Assembly (NCBI GenBank): GCA_024707385.1
Contig: JANPZW010000004.1
Coordinates: 358,518 to 422,517 of the forward strand
Length of the DNA: 64,000 bases
Source of the DNA: Cellvibrionaceae bacterium
GTDB lineage: Bacteria > Pseudomonadota > Gammaproteobacteria > Pseudomonadales > Cellvibrionaceae
Direction of reading: 5' to 3'
Below are positions 53,611-62,948 of the stretch, piece after piece. The notes under the pieces were generated by a model, which was not told the origin of the DNA, ran no database searches, and worked only from the letters and a program-made list of their open reading frames with translations. The translations under genes and the position numbers were made by a program. Position 1 is the stretch's first letter, and every line of letters starts with the position of its first letter.

Positions 53611-53753
53611 TCCTTGCCAATCCAAAAGCGAGGCAGGCAGCCCAATCTTTGGGCTGATCGGGCTTTTCGTGCCGCCGGCGGCCGGATGTCCTCCGTTTTT
53701 ACTTGATTTTACTCCCGCGGCTCATTGTTATGGAGCGGAGAGGGAGTATCCGC

Positions 53754-55165
53754 TTGGTTGCATTCGATGAAATGCGCCCGCACGGAAACGGGCTGAGACA
53801 ACCTTACGCCGGCTATGACGGCTGGCTGCAAACGCAAGACCCCGCCCGCCTAACTGAAAAGATGCAGGACGCCGAGCGCGTCTTCCGGCGCACCGGCATC
53901 ACCTTCGCCGTCTACGGCCAGGAGGAAGCGGCCGAGCGCCTCATCCCGTTCGACATCGTGCCGCGCATCATCTCGGGCGCCGAGTGGCGCCGGCTGACCC
54001 AGGGCATCGAACAGCGCGTGCAGGCGCTGAACGCGTTCCTGGACGACATCTACCATCGGCAGGAAATCCTGCGGGCCGGGCGCATCCCGCGCGAGCTGAT
54101 CGCCGCCAACGAGGCGTTTCTGCCGGAGATGATCGGGGTGCGGCCGCCAGCGGGCGTCTATACCCACATCATCGGCGTCGATATCGTGCGCACCGGCGAG
54201 AACGAGTTCTTCGTGCTGGAGGACAATGCCCGCACGCCTTCGGGCGTCTCCTACATGATCGAGAACCGCGAGACGATGATGCAGCTCTTCCCGGAGCTGT
54301 TCCAGACGGTGAAGGTGCGGCCGGTCGAGAACTATCCGCAGCTCCTGCGCCAGTCGCTCTCGGCGGTTGCGCCGCGGCGGCGGAGGGTGCGCCCACCGTC
54401 GCGGTGCTGACCCCCGGCAGCTACAACTCGGCCTATTTCGAGCATGCCTTCCTCGCCGACCAGATGGGCGTCGAGCTGGTCGAGGGGCACGACCTGCGGG
54501 TCGTCGACGGCCATGTCGCCATGCGCACGACGCAAGGCTACAAGCGCATCGACGTGCTCTACCGCCGCGTCGACGACGACTACCTCGACCCGCTGACCTT
54601 CCAGCCGGATTCCGCCCTGGGCGTGCCGGGCATCATGGACGTCTTCCGCGCCGGCAACATCACCATCGCCAACGCGCCCGGCACCGGCATCGCCGACGAC
54701 AAGGCGATCTATTCCTACATGCCCGAGATCGTCGAGTTCTATACCGGCCGCAAGGCGATCCTCGGCAACATCCCGACATGGCGCTGCTCCGAGGCCGACA
54801 GCCTGAAATACGTGCTCGAGCATCTGGACGAGCTGGTCGTGAAGGAGGTGCACGGCTCCGGCGGCTACGGCATGCTGGTCGGCCCGGCCGCGTCGAAGAA
54901 GGAGCGCGAGACCTTCGCAGCGAAGCTCAAGGCGAGACCGTCCAACTACATCGCCCAGCCGACGCTGGCGCTGTCGACTTGCCCGATCCTGACCGAGAAG
55001 GGCCTTGCGCCGCGCCACGTCGACCTGCGGCCCTTCGTGCTCGTCTCCGACCGCATCCGCATCGTTCCCGGCGGGCTGACGCGCGTGGCGCTCAAGGAGG
55101 GTTCGCTGGTGGTGAATTCGTCGCAGGGCGGCGGGACGAAGGATACGTGGGTGCTGGATGACTAG
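53754..55165 (+). CDS. Circularly permuted ATP-grasp protein of the Anbu cluster (one frameshift)
   Basis: COG2308-type protein (DUF404/DUF407, circularly permuted ATP-grasp) of about 470 residues, predicted to form a peptide-like bond using ATP. Evidence: [77 protein letters not shown], then [74 protein letters not shown] and [12 protein letters not shown] at 53,754 is chosen because GGGAG stands seven bases before it; ATG 53,730 lacks such a site. A break lies near 54,370. First gene of the cluster. Confidence 0.88.
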
Positions 55166-55190
55166 TGAAGCGAATAGTGAATAGGGAATC

Positions 55191-55672
55191 GGGAATAGGG
55201 AATAGTGAGTAGTGGGGTACACAGTGGTTTGTAAGCGGGGAAACGCCCTGTCAAATCCTATCGGGATTTGCGTGTCTGGAAGGCTGTCGATGGATATGGC
55301 CGTCGATTGTTACGGCGTGACGAAGACGTTTCCCCTGTCACTGAGAATTTACGGCCTGACATCGCAGATCAGACGATCTGCGGCATCGATCGCCGCCAAT
55401 ATTGCCGAGGGGTATGGGCGGGAGACACACATCGTCATTCATCCAGTTTCCTCCGCGATGTCGCAAGGTTCGCTGAAAGAACTGGAGACGCATCTTATCT
55501 TGTCCGGAGCGAGTCGGATTGATGGCGGAGTTTGTGATGCGGCCCGGTTGCTCAGAACAGACGCCGGCGATCTGGGCAAGATGCTGCGGTCGATGATCCG
55601 CAGTCTGCAGAGGAAAGCACGAAGATGAGCCGCGTATCTTTGCACTACTCACTACTCACTATTCACTATTCC
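55191..55672. mobile_element. IR-bounded cassette carrying a four-helix-bundle (IVP) gene
   Basis: A 24-base sequence at 55,191-55,214 (GGGAATAGGGAATAGTGAGT + AGTG) returns as its reverse complement at 55,649-55,672, with one mismatch. Further degenerate GAATAGTGAATAG units extend on both sides. Between them lies only the four-helix-bundle gene. The cassette separates two genes that in related genomes adjoin. No transposase is present, so it must be moved in trans, if it moves at all. Confidence 0.7.
55212..55628 (+). CDS. Four-helix-bundle protein, 23S rRNA intervening-sequence protein family (frameshifted)
   Basis: The family is known from ORFs within 23S rRNA intervening sequences and from the related Avd proteins of diversity-generating retroelements. 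Its cellular role is not settled. Reassembled: KSYRDLRVWKAVDMAVDCYRVTKTFP-like start (55,253 on), IYGLTSQIRRSAASIAANIAEGYGRE, SQGSLKELETHLILS, and the end LGKMLRSMIRSLQRKARR. The sequence has at least four one-base changes. The start codon cannot be fixed; the coordinate given is the earliest open one. Confidence 0.8.
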   Translation: MGYTVVCKRGNALSNPIGICVSGRLSMDMAVDCYGVTKTFPLSLRIYGLTSQIRRSAASIAANIAEGYGRETHIVIHPVSSAMSQGSLKELETHLILSGASRIDGGVCDAARLLRTDAGDLGKMLRSMIRSLQRKARR

Positions 55673-55692
55673 CGCTGTCAGCGGAGCGACTG

Positions 55693-56644
55693 ATGCTTCT
55701 CGGTCGCACGGCAAACGGCCTTTACTGGATGAGCGCGCTATATCGAGCGGGTCGAGAACATGGCGCGCATCGTCGATGCCGGGCTGCGGCTGGCGCTCAC
55801 GCGCACCGGACTCCTCGGCCGACGAATGGGCGTCCGTCGTCATCAGCGCCGGCGCGGATCAGGCCGTTTCGCGAGCCAGGCATTGCGAATATACCGCGGA
55901 TACCGTCTCCGACTTCCTCCTGCGCGAGACGTCCAACCCGTCGAGCGTGCTGTCGTCCATCGAGACGGCGCGCACCAATGCGCGCATGGTGCGCACCGCG
56001 CTGACGCGCGAGACCTGGGAAAGCATCAACGAGGCGTGGATGACGTGCCGGCGCCTGCTGGCGGCACCCGATCGACCAGCGCGAGCTTCCCAAGATACTC
56101 GACGCCATCAAGCGCGAGACGGCGCTGATCCGCGGCGCGTTCCACGGCACCATGCTGCGCAACGAGATCTTCGATTTCGCCCAGCTCGGCATCTATGTCG
56201 AGCGGGCCGACAACACCGCGCGCATCCTCGACGTCAAATATTACGTGCTGCTGCCGTCGATTTCCTGGGTCGGGTCCTCGCTCGACAACTACCAGTGGGA
56301 ATCGATCCTGCGCTCGGTCTCGGCGCACCGCTCCTACCGCTGGGTCTACGAGGCCGACTACAAGCCGACCAACATCGCCGATTTCCTGATCCTCAACCGG
56401 CGCATGCCGCGCTCGCTCGCCTTTTGCTACCGGATGATCGCGGAAAGCCTCGGCTTCCTCGCCGAAGACTATGGCGAGCGGCACGCCTGCCACGGCACGC
56501 TCGGCGGACATCAGGGCGAGGCTGAAGCCGGGCACCATCGCCGCCATGTTCGACGGCGGCCTGCACGAATTCCTCGGCGACTTCATCCGCTGCAACAACA
56601 GGCTGGGCAACGAGGTTGCCGAGAAGCCTACCGGTTTCTTCTGA
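55693..56644 (+). CDS. Alpha-E domain protein of the Anbu cluster (frameshifted)
   Basis: COG2307/DUF403 (alpha-E) protein of about 313 residues, all-helical, of unknown activity, and always near the ATP-grasp protein. Reassembled: LLGRTANGLYWMERYIERVENMARIVDAGLRLAL, FLLRETSNPSSVLSSIETARTNARMVRTALTRETWESINEAW, LRNEIFDFAQLGIYVERADNTARILDVKYYVLLP, and NRRMPRSLAFCY. The last codons read AYRFF with one extra T, then TGA, which overlaps the ATG of the next gene. ATG at 55,693 follows GGAGCGACTG. Confidence 0.9.
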
Positions 56645-57448
56645 TGCTGCTGAAGGTCTCCCACCGCACGGTCTATTCCTACGACGCGCCCGTGCCCTAT
56701 GCGCTGCAGCGCTTCCGGCTTGTCGCCGCCGAACGGCGGCACGCAGGCGGTGCTTTCGTGGTCGGTGGAGGTGGACCGGCGCGACCGAGGAGGTGCGCTT
56801 CACTCGATCAGTTCGGCAACGACACGCGGCTGCTGAGCGTGTCGGGCGAGCCGCACGCGATCGAGATCACGGCAGAGCGGAGAGGTCGAGGTGCGCGACA
56901 CGGCCGGCGTGAGCGGCGCGCATACCGGCTTCGCGCCGCTGTGGCTGTTCGAGCGCCCGACCGCGCTGACGACCGCCGGGCCGCTGATCGATGGAATCGC
57001 GGCGGGCAAAATGTGGAGGGCGGCGACGAACTCGCGAGGCTGCATGCGCTGTCGGCGGCGATCCGCGACAGGGTCGCCTACACGGTCGGCGCGACCAATC
57101 CCGCCACCAGCGCCGAGGATGCCGTGACGCAGGGCGAGGGGGTCTGCCAGGACCATTCGCACATCTTCCTCGCCGCCGCGCGCGGCCTGGGCTTTCCGGC
57201 ACGCTATGTGAGCGGCTATCTGCGCCTTGACGATACGGTCGAGCAGGTCGCGACCCACGCCTGGGCGGAGGCGCATGTCGACGGGGCTCGGCTGGGTCGG
57301 CTTCGACGTTTCCAACGGCATATCGCCCGACGAGCGCTACGTGCGGCTCGCGATCGGGCGAGACTATCGCGACGCGATGCCGGTTTCGGGCATTAGGCTG
57401 GGCCAGGCGCAGGAACGGCTTGAAGTTCACATCACTGTCGAGCAGTAA
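56644..57448 (+). CDS. Transglutaminase-like protease of the Anbu cluster (frameshifted)
   Basis: COG1305-type protein of about 267 residues with a transglutaminase-like cysteine-protease fold. N-terminal beta domain: LLKVSHRTVYSYDAPVPYALQRFRL. Catalytic triad: Cys in TQGEGVCQDHSHIFLAAARGLGFPARYVSGYL, His in THAWAEAHVDG, Asp in GWVGFDVSNG. It overlaps the alpha-E gene (TGATG) and is followed 33 bases later by the Anbu gene. Breaks lie near 56,738, 56,880, 57,015 and 57,285. Presumably cleaves or transfers peptide bonds within the same pathway. Confidence 0.9.
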
Positions 57449-57481
57449 TCAGGTTTGCTGAAACGCCGAAGTGCCTGATTC

Positions 57482-58214
57482 ATGACCTATTGCGTGGGCC
57501 TCAAGATCGATCGCGGTCTCGTCTTCATGTCGGACACGCGCACCAATGCCGGAGTCGACTCGATCTCGACCTTCCGCAAGATGTATACGTGGGAGACTGC
57601 CGGGAGAACGGGTGCTCGTGCTGCTCGCGGCCGGCAACCTGGCGACGACGACGCAGGCCGTGGTGAGCCTGCTCGACGAGCGCTCCAAGGCGCCCGAGGA
57701 GCGGGAGCCGTCGATCCTGAAGACGCCGTCCATGTACCAGACCGCGCGGCTGGTGGGCGACACGGTCAAGGAAGTGATCTCCAACTCGGCTCCGGTCGGC
57801 CAGAGCGCCGACGCTTTCGGCGCTTCCTTCATTCTGGGCGGCCAGATCAAGGGCACCGAGCCGCGGCTTTTCCTGGTCTATCCGGAAGGCAATTTCATCG
57901 AGGTGAGCGACGACACGCCGTTCTTTCAGATCGGCGAAACGAAATACGGCAAGCCGATTCTCGTCCGCGCCTACGATCCGTCGATGACCTTGGCCGAAAC
58001 CGTCAAGCTGCTGATGGTGTCGTTCGATCTGACGGTGAAGTCGAACCTCTCGGTGGGCCTGCCGCTCGACCTGCTGTTCTACGAGCGCGATACGTTCGCG
58101 GTGACCTATAGAAGGCGTATCGGCTCCGACGACGCTTATTATCGGGAGATTTCCGAGGGTTGGTCGGATGCGCTCAAGTCTGCTTTCAAGAGTTTGCCCG
58201 ATTTCAAGCCATAG
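57482..58214 (+). CDS. Anbu, proteasome-type peptidase (one frameshift)
   Basis: Ancestral beta-subunit-like N-terminal-nucleophile hydrolase (COG3484), relative of HslV and proteasome beta. About 243 residues. MTYCVGLKIDRGLVFMSDTRTNAGVDSISTFRKM: after Met loss the Thr would be the nucleophile, with Asp and Lys in the usual places. Then LVLLAAGNLATTQAV-like, FGASFILGGQIKG, LVYPEGNFIE and LVRAYDPSMTL. The break lies near 57,600. The known homologue forms open helical rings rather than closed ones. It has no unfoldase partner here. Confidence 0.93.
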
Positions 58215-58223
58215 GCGGGACCT

Positions 58224-58325
58224 AAAGCGCGTCGCGATCTTTCAGACCCGCTCCGCGCGCTTCAGGTTCTTGTTTTCACGCATGTCTTTTCCCCGAAACC
58301 GGTTTCCCACTTTCGGGAGACATGC
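58224..58325. repeat. Rhizobial dispersed repeat after anbu
   Basis: AAAGCGCGTCGCGATCTTTC, CAGACCCGCTCCGCGCGCTT, then TTCTTGTTTTCACGCATGTC and TTTTCCCCGAAACCGG up to GGGAGACATGC. The piece GCATGTCTTTTCCCCGAAAC and the end ...GGGAGACATGC form an inverted pair. I know this element as frequent in Rhizobium, Mesorhizobium and Brucella intergenic DNA. Confidence 0.85.
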
Positions 58326-58337
58326 TTTATCCGGTAT

Positions 58338-58370
58338 AAAAAAGGGCCCGCGATGCGGGCCCTCGTATTT
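58338..58370 (-). terminator. Intrinsic terminator of the BA14K gene
   Basis: Perfect stem GGGCCCGC/GCGGGCCC with loop GAT. On the minus strand it is followed by TTTTTT, so it ends the BA14K-type gene that stops 19 bases before. Confidence 0.92.
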
Positions 58371-58388
58371 TGAGCTTCAAATCCTGGC

Positions 58389-58862
58389 TCAGCCGTAAGG
58401 CGAGTGGCACTGGCGGCGCGGTCCGTTATAGGGCTGGAACGTATTGTCGTAAGCCCTGTAGGACCGATAGCGCGCATAGCACCAGTCGACATGCGCATTG
58501 CCGCCACGCGGGCGGTAGCGGATCGGCGGTTCCTGGGCAGCGATGGCGCCGCCGATGATGGCGCCGGCGATGAACGCTGCCGGCGGGAACCAGTAGCCAT
58601 TGTGATAGCGATAGCCCGGCCTGCGGTCACGATAGCCACGATGACCGCGATAGAAGCCACGCCGGTCGCCGCGATAATGGTGGCGATAACCGTCCCGGTG
58701 GCGGTAACCGTCCCGATAGCGTTCGCGATACTGCACATCGGTCGGGCCTAGCCTCTTCCCATGCAGGCGCGGGCGAGGGCATCGCCGCGGGGAAGCTGGC
58801 GCGACGAACGGCACAGAAAGCGCCATCGCCGCAGCGCAGATACTGGAAACGATCTTCAACAT
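58389..58862 (-). CDS. BA14K family protein
   Basis: Exported protein of 157 residues. Signal peptide [24 protein letters not shown], then a repeat-rich Tyr/Arg/His/Gly region ([35 protein letters not shown]), a hydrophobic stretch [17 protein letters not shown], and the BA14K signature [34 protein letters not shown]. The family was first seen as an immunoreactive Brucella protein. AAGGAGACCGGC stands before the ATG. Residues around 28-40 appear to be out of frame ([20 protein letters not shown] in another frame), so two compensating indels are likely. Confidence 0.88.
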   Translation of the reverse strand: MLKIVSSICAAAMALSVPFVAPASPRRCPRPRLHGKRLGPTDVQYRERYRDGYRHRDGYRHHYRGDRRGFYRGHRGYRDRRPGYRYHNGYWFPPAAFIAGAIIGGAIAAQEPPIRYRPRGGNAHVDWCYARYRSYRAYDNTFQPYNGPRRQCHSPYG

Positions 58863-59008
58863 GCCGGTCTCCTTGCGTCCAACAAATCGTGCGTTCCAAT
58901 CCCTTCAAAGACTTAAACGGTCATCGGGCCGGAACGTTCCGGCAGGCTAAGCCCTTTACATGCGTCTACAAGCTGCGCTGTTGTATTAGTCGCACAACCG
59001 GGAGCAGG

Positions 59009-59310
59009 CTAAACATCGTCTTCGGCGATGATACCGCCTTCGGTCTCCAGCGTCGCGATGCGTGCCACCTCCGACCGCGTGAATTTGAGGCGTACGCCGG
59101 CACCGCCGCCATTTTTCAGGTATGAGGCGGACGCCGCCATGTTCGAGTGCTGTTGCCATGGCTTCGAGCGCTGCAGGCTTGACCGGCGCGCGGCCCGTTT
59201 CGAAGTCGACGATCGCGGCTGCCGGCACATGGGAGGCCCCCGGCCAGGTCGTCGATTGTCCATTCGATCAGCGCGCGCCCGGCGCGGCATTGTGCTGGCA
59301 GCATTTTCAT
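59009..59310 (-). CDS. Small HTH (XRE-like) protein (frameshifted)
   Basis: MKMLPAQCRAGRALIEWTIDDLAG is the start of an XRE-type helix-turn-helix as found in many short rhizobial regulators; ASHVPAAAIVDFETGRAPVKPAALEAMATALE is the recognition helix and fourth helix, in a second frame. The end NGGGAGVRLKFTRSEVARIATLETEGG is the common tail of the family. About 98 residues. Two or three indels break it. ATG at 59,310 follows GGAAAGGCC. Confidence 0.72.
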
Positions 59311-59501
59311 GGCCTTTCCCATGTCGTGACGCGAAATCGTAGCAATCGGCAAGCGGTGCCGCAACGCACCGACAAGGGCACGCGGGCAAGCAAATGCGGT
59401 CGGGCATGGACCATCGTCGGAAGCTTGTTTTTGCGGTTGACCGCGTCAGGCGCGCTCCCTACGTTCGCGCGCAATTTCCAGGCCGCTTCGGCGCGCCGCG
59501 G

Positions 59502-59576
59502 GAGCGCGTAGCTCAGTTGGTAGAGCAACTGACTTTTAATCAGTAGGTCCAGGTTCGAGCCCCTGCGCGCTCACCA
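59502..59576 (+). tRNA. tRNA-Lys (anticodon TTT), one base short
   Basis: Acceptor GAGCGCG pairs with CGCGCTC, then A and encoded CCA. D arm TAGCTCAGTTGGTAGAGCA; anticodon stem ACTGA/TCAGT with loop CTTTTAA, anticodon TTT. The T arm reads CCAGG TTCGAGC CCCTG where CAGGG would pair, so one G of a run is missing and the total is 75 instead of 76 nt including CCA. This is taken as a read error, since a tRNA with this defect would be impaired. Confidence 0.96.
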
Positions 59577-59817
59577 GCAAAATCAATAACTTACGTCCGC
59601 GTTTGCGAGCAAGAGCCGAACAATTGCGGCCGGCTTGCGGCTCACGTGCGTTGCACGCTCATAGCCCGTCCTCCGCTTCACCTTCGGCGTCTTCCCGCTC
59701 GATGCGCGCAATGCAGCGGTCATATCATGCAGGTATCTTGCCGGGGACCGGAACTTGCACTTGTATTCCGGTTGCGCCACGTTGCCAGTGGCGGAGAGCC
59801 GAGAGGGAGACGATGTC

Positions 59818-60593
59818 ATGACTGAGGTTCCGGCGACCGATCAGGCCGACAAGCCATTGTTCACACCCGCGCCCGCCGCAAAATCGCGGGCGACGCGCCT
59901 GCGGTTCATCGCGCTCGGCCTGTGGCTGCTCGCCATCGCGCTCGAGTTGGTCGCCATCCTCTGGCTGCTGCGGCCACCGTTCGACGAACTGGTCGCCAAT
60001 CAGGGCTTCCGCAGTGGCGCTGGTGGTTGCTGCTGGGGTTCATCGCCGTTATCGGCGCGCTCGCCATCGGCGGGTCCCTGCTGTGGAAGAAGGCGAACCG
60101 CCTCGATCCGGCGTCGAGAAAGCAGCCGGTGAAATTCTTCATCCAGAACCAACTCGGCGCCTTCATCTCGCTGCTGGCGTTCCTGCCATTGATCGCCATG
60201 ATCTTCCCGAACAAGGACATGGACGCCAAGCAAAAGGGCATCGCCGGAGCCGCAGGCATCATCGTTGCTATCGCGGCCACGGCGATCGGTATCGATTTCA
60301 AGCCTCTGTCGCAGGAACAGGTTGCCGTCGAGTCCCAGGTCGTGACGCAACTCGTCGGTGAAGACCATGTGTGGTGGAGCGGCGGCGGCCGTGTCGTTCA
60401 TTTGTGCGAGGGGGCATCAGATATCCAGAACACGACGACCCCGGTCGCCAGTGGACCGATTGCCGATGCCCTGGCCGCCGGCAAGGAGGGCATCACCCTC
60501 AGACTGGCTTCGGAACTTGCCCAATGCGGGCTCGCCGTGCCGGACAATCTGTCCGAGATCGAGCAATGGGTGCGCACCGCCCGCGGCGTGTGA
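59818..60593 (+). CDS. Membrane protein of unknown function (one frameshift)
   Basis: About 258 residues with three predicted membrane helices: RFIALGLWLLAIALELVAILWLL, WWLLLGFIAVIGALAIGGSLLWK, and LGAFISLLAFLPLIAMIF, then a fourth hydrophobic stretch GIAGAAGIIVAIAATAIG. A soluble domain follows, with HVWWSGGGRVVHLCEGASDIQN and LASELAQCGLAVP. A break near 60,005 lies after NQGF. The C-terminal part is probably periplasmic. The family is known to me only as hypothetical rhizobial proteins. ATG follows GGGAGACGATGTC. Confidence 0.7.
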
Positions 60594-60656
60594 CGGTGCT
60601 CGCCTTGCGGCAGGTTCCAAAGCTTCTGCTGGCGACGGCCGATGCCGCCGATCAGC

Positions 60657-60869
60657 CTACAGGCGTCCGCGATTCCGTTCGGCACCGAGTTCGGGCCCGG
60701 CATCAGGGTCGTTGAGCCTCAGGCAAAGCGTGGTCGCTGAGCCGTAGGACAGGCCGATTAGGGCAAGAGCGCCGAGTTCGGCCGGCTGGTCACGGGCATT
60801 GTCCCATATCATCCAGTTGCCGAAAGGTTCTTCGACGCATTCGAAGCGACTATTGTCCTGAACAGGCAT
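60657..60869 (-). CDS. Small conserved protein of Rhizobiales
   Basis: 70 residues: VQDNSRFECVEEPFGNWMIWDNARDQPAELGALALIGLSYGSATTLCLRLND. No signal peptide or membrane helix. GGGAGACGGA precedes the ATG. Such short proteins with the pattern FxVxEEPFGxWxVWD occur in many rhizobia; function not known. Confidence 0.65.
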   Translation of the reverse strand: MPVQDNSRFECVEEPFGNWMIWDNARDQPAELGALALIGLSYGSATTLCLRLNDPDAGPELGAERNRGRL

Positions 60870-61103
60870 TCCGTCTCCCGTCGTTGGCGACGGGGCCTAT
60901 CGCAGCGTCAGGGTTTATGAAGCGTTAACGACTGCGCGTATTTGTCTTGTTTTGGTACAAGAAGCACGTGAAACGTGTGTGGCGCGGCTGTCCCGGGCGA
61001 TTGCGGGCGGCAGCGACCCTATGACACGTTTTGATGATTGGAGCCCGCGCGCGCCAGCGTCTATACCGTGGCCCGAAATCGAACTGGCACAGGTTTTGGT
61101 CAC

Positions 61104-61868
61104 ATGGCAGTGGACGTCGGCTACCTCAGCGCTGTCGGAGCGGGCGCGATCTCATTCCTTTCGCCTTGCGTGTTGCCGCTGGTGCCGCCCTATCTCTGCT
61201 ACATGGCGGAGGTCTCGATGGACGATTTCCGGGCCGGTGAGGCGACAGGGGGCGGTGCCGCCGCCGTCGCGGCAAGCCCGCCGCGCCTTGCCCTCATGAA
61301 TGCCTCGTTCGCCTTCGTGCTCGGCTTTACCACCGTCTTCGTCGCCCTCGGCGCCGGCGCCTCGACCATCGGCGGTCTGCTGCGCGTATGGCAGCAGGAG
61401 CTGGCGATGGTGGCGGGCGCGCTCATCATCGTGATGGGGCTCAATTTCCTCGGCGTGATCCGCATTCCGCTGCTGTCGCGCGAAGCGCGTTTCCAGCCCG
61501 GCGGCAAGCCGGCCAGCGTGGCCGCCGCCTATGTTATGGGCCTTGCCTTCGCGTTCGGCTGGACGCCTTGCATCGGGCCGGTGCTTGGCCCGATCCTGAC
61601 CCTTGCCGGCGGGCGCGATACCGCTGGCGAGGGCGCCCTGCTTCTCGCCGCCTATTCGCTGGGCCTCGGCATCCCGTTCCTGCTGGCGGCGCTGTTTTCG
61701 GGCGCTTTCATGCGCTTCCTCGGGCGGTTCCGCATGCATCTGGGCCGCGTCGAGAAGGTGATGGGCGTATTGCTCGTGATCGCCGGCGTGCTGTTCCTGA
61801 CCGGCGGTATCCAGGCGGCATCCTACTGGCTGCTGGAAACCTTCCCGACGCTCGGCACGCTGGGTTAG
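61104..61868 (+). CDS. ccdA: Cytochrome c biogenesis protein CcdA
   Basis: Six-helix membrane protein of 254 residues that passes electrons from thioredoxin across the inner membrane to periplasmic thiol proteins, needed to keep apocytochrome c cysteines reduced. The two redox cysteines are in FLSPCVLPLVPPYLCY and GWTPCIGPVLGPIL. The frame is intact. I chose ATG at 61,104 (MAVDVGYLSAVGAGAISFLS); the longer open frame upstream lacks support. The 233 bases before it hold no other gene that can be seen. Confidence 0.93.
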   Translation: MAVDVGYLSAVGAGAISFLSPCVLPLVPPYLCYMAEVSMDDFRAGEATGGGAAAVAASPPRLALMNASFAFVLGFTTVFVALGAGASTIGGLLRVWQQELAMVAGALIIVMGLNFLGVIRIPLLSREARFQPGGKPASVAAAYVMGLAFAFGWTPCIGPVLGPILTLAGGRDTAGEGALLLAAYSLGLGIPFLLAALFSGAFMRFLGRFRMHLGRVEKVMGVLLVIAGVLFLTGGIQAASYWLLETFPTLGTLG

Positions 61869-61878
61869 GGCAGGACCC

Positions 61879-62792
61879 TCAGCCGCGCCGCAGCCTTTGG
61901 CGCAGCCACGCCGCCGGAAAGGTGGCAAGCACGATGCCGGCCATCACCAGTGCGATGCCGGCGATGTGGAACGCCTGCAACCGTTCGCCCAGGAAAACCA
62001 CCGCCAGGAGCACGCCGTAGGGTGGCATCAGGTACATGAAAACGCCTGTGAGCGAGGGGTCGAGCTGGCGCAGGCCGAACTGGAAGCTGGAGAAGGCCAG
62101 CAGCGAGGCGAAGACGACGATGCCGGCAATGGCGCGCCATGCGGACCCGGTGGAAGGGATTGCCGCGCCGTTGAACCACTCCAGCATCGCGACCGGAAGC
62201 AGGAGCAGGGCTCCGATCGCGGCGAGCAGGCCGAGAAGGCTCGCAGTGGACAGCCTCTTGAGATAGGGCGCGCGATAGACGATCGAGTAGGCCGCCCAGG
62301 CGATGGCTGCCGCCACGAACAAAAAGGTCGCCGACATTGAAGTCGAGAGAGAACAGCGCCAGCGGGTTGCCGCGCAGCACGATGGTGACGATGCCGAAGA
62401 AGGCGATGATGGAGCCGATGCCCTCGCGCAGGCCGATCCGGCGGCCCCGGAACATGGCTTCAAGAAGCAGGATGATGACCGGCGAGGTGGTGTAGATCAG
62501 CGTGCCGTTGGTGGCCGAGGTCCACCGAAGCGCGAGATAGACGCCGGCACCGCATATCCACATACCCAAAAACGCCAGCAGGACGAGCGTCTTCCAGTGC
62601 GTGCGCACCATGTCGACGAGGACGATCCGCTCCCGAAGCATGAAGGGGTGAAAGTGCCAGCGCCACCGCCAGCCAACGCAGGAAGGCCAGCATGAAAGGC
62701 GACACCTCGCCGATCGTGCCGCGGCCGAAGATCAGATTGCTCGAGAAGAACAGCGGCGCGAGCAACATGATCGGCAGTGCGAGCCGCGTCAT
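61879..62792 (-). CDS. EamA/DMT-family transporter (frameshifted)
   Basis: Ten-helix transporter of about 303 residues. Reassembled: RLALPIMLLAPLFFSSNLIFGRGTIGEVSPFMLAFLRW, WKTLVLLAFLGMWICGAGVYLALRWTSATNGTLIYTTSPVIILLLEAMF, GIGSIIAFFGIVTIVLRG, ATFLFVAAAIAWAAYSIVYR, and LMPPYGVLLAVVFLGERLQAFHIAGIALVMAGIVLAT. Substrate unknown. Breaks lie near 62,337 and 62,645. It converges with ccdA, 10 bases apart. It belongs to the same superfamily as the gene at 26,798 but is not a close copy. Confidence 0.88.
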
Positions 62793-62948
62793 GCGGGAAG
62801 TGTTGTCGGGCAAGGCGTGATTCCGGTATCTGGGAGTTCGGTAATAGCGGTTGCGGCGGTGTGGAACGATCCGGGAGGATTGGAGCGGGCCGGTCGTGGT
62901 GTTACTGAGGATCGGATTCCCGTTCAATCGATAAGCCGGAACGCCTCA

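Noticed and set aside
55191..55672. Four-helix-bundle gene as part of a diversity-generating retroelement (Avd)
   Set aside because: No reverse transcriptase, template repeat or variable repeat lies in the window; the protein is closer to the 23S rRNA IVP type.
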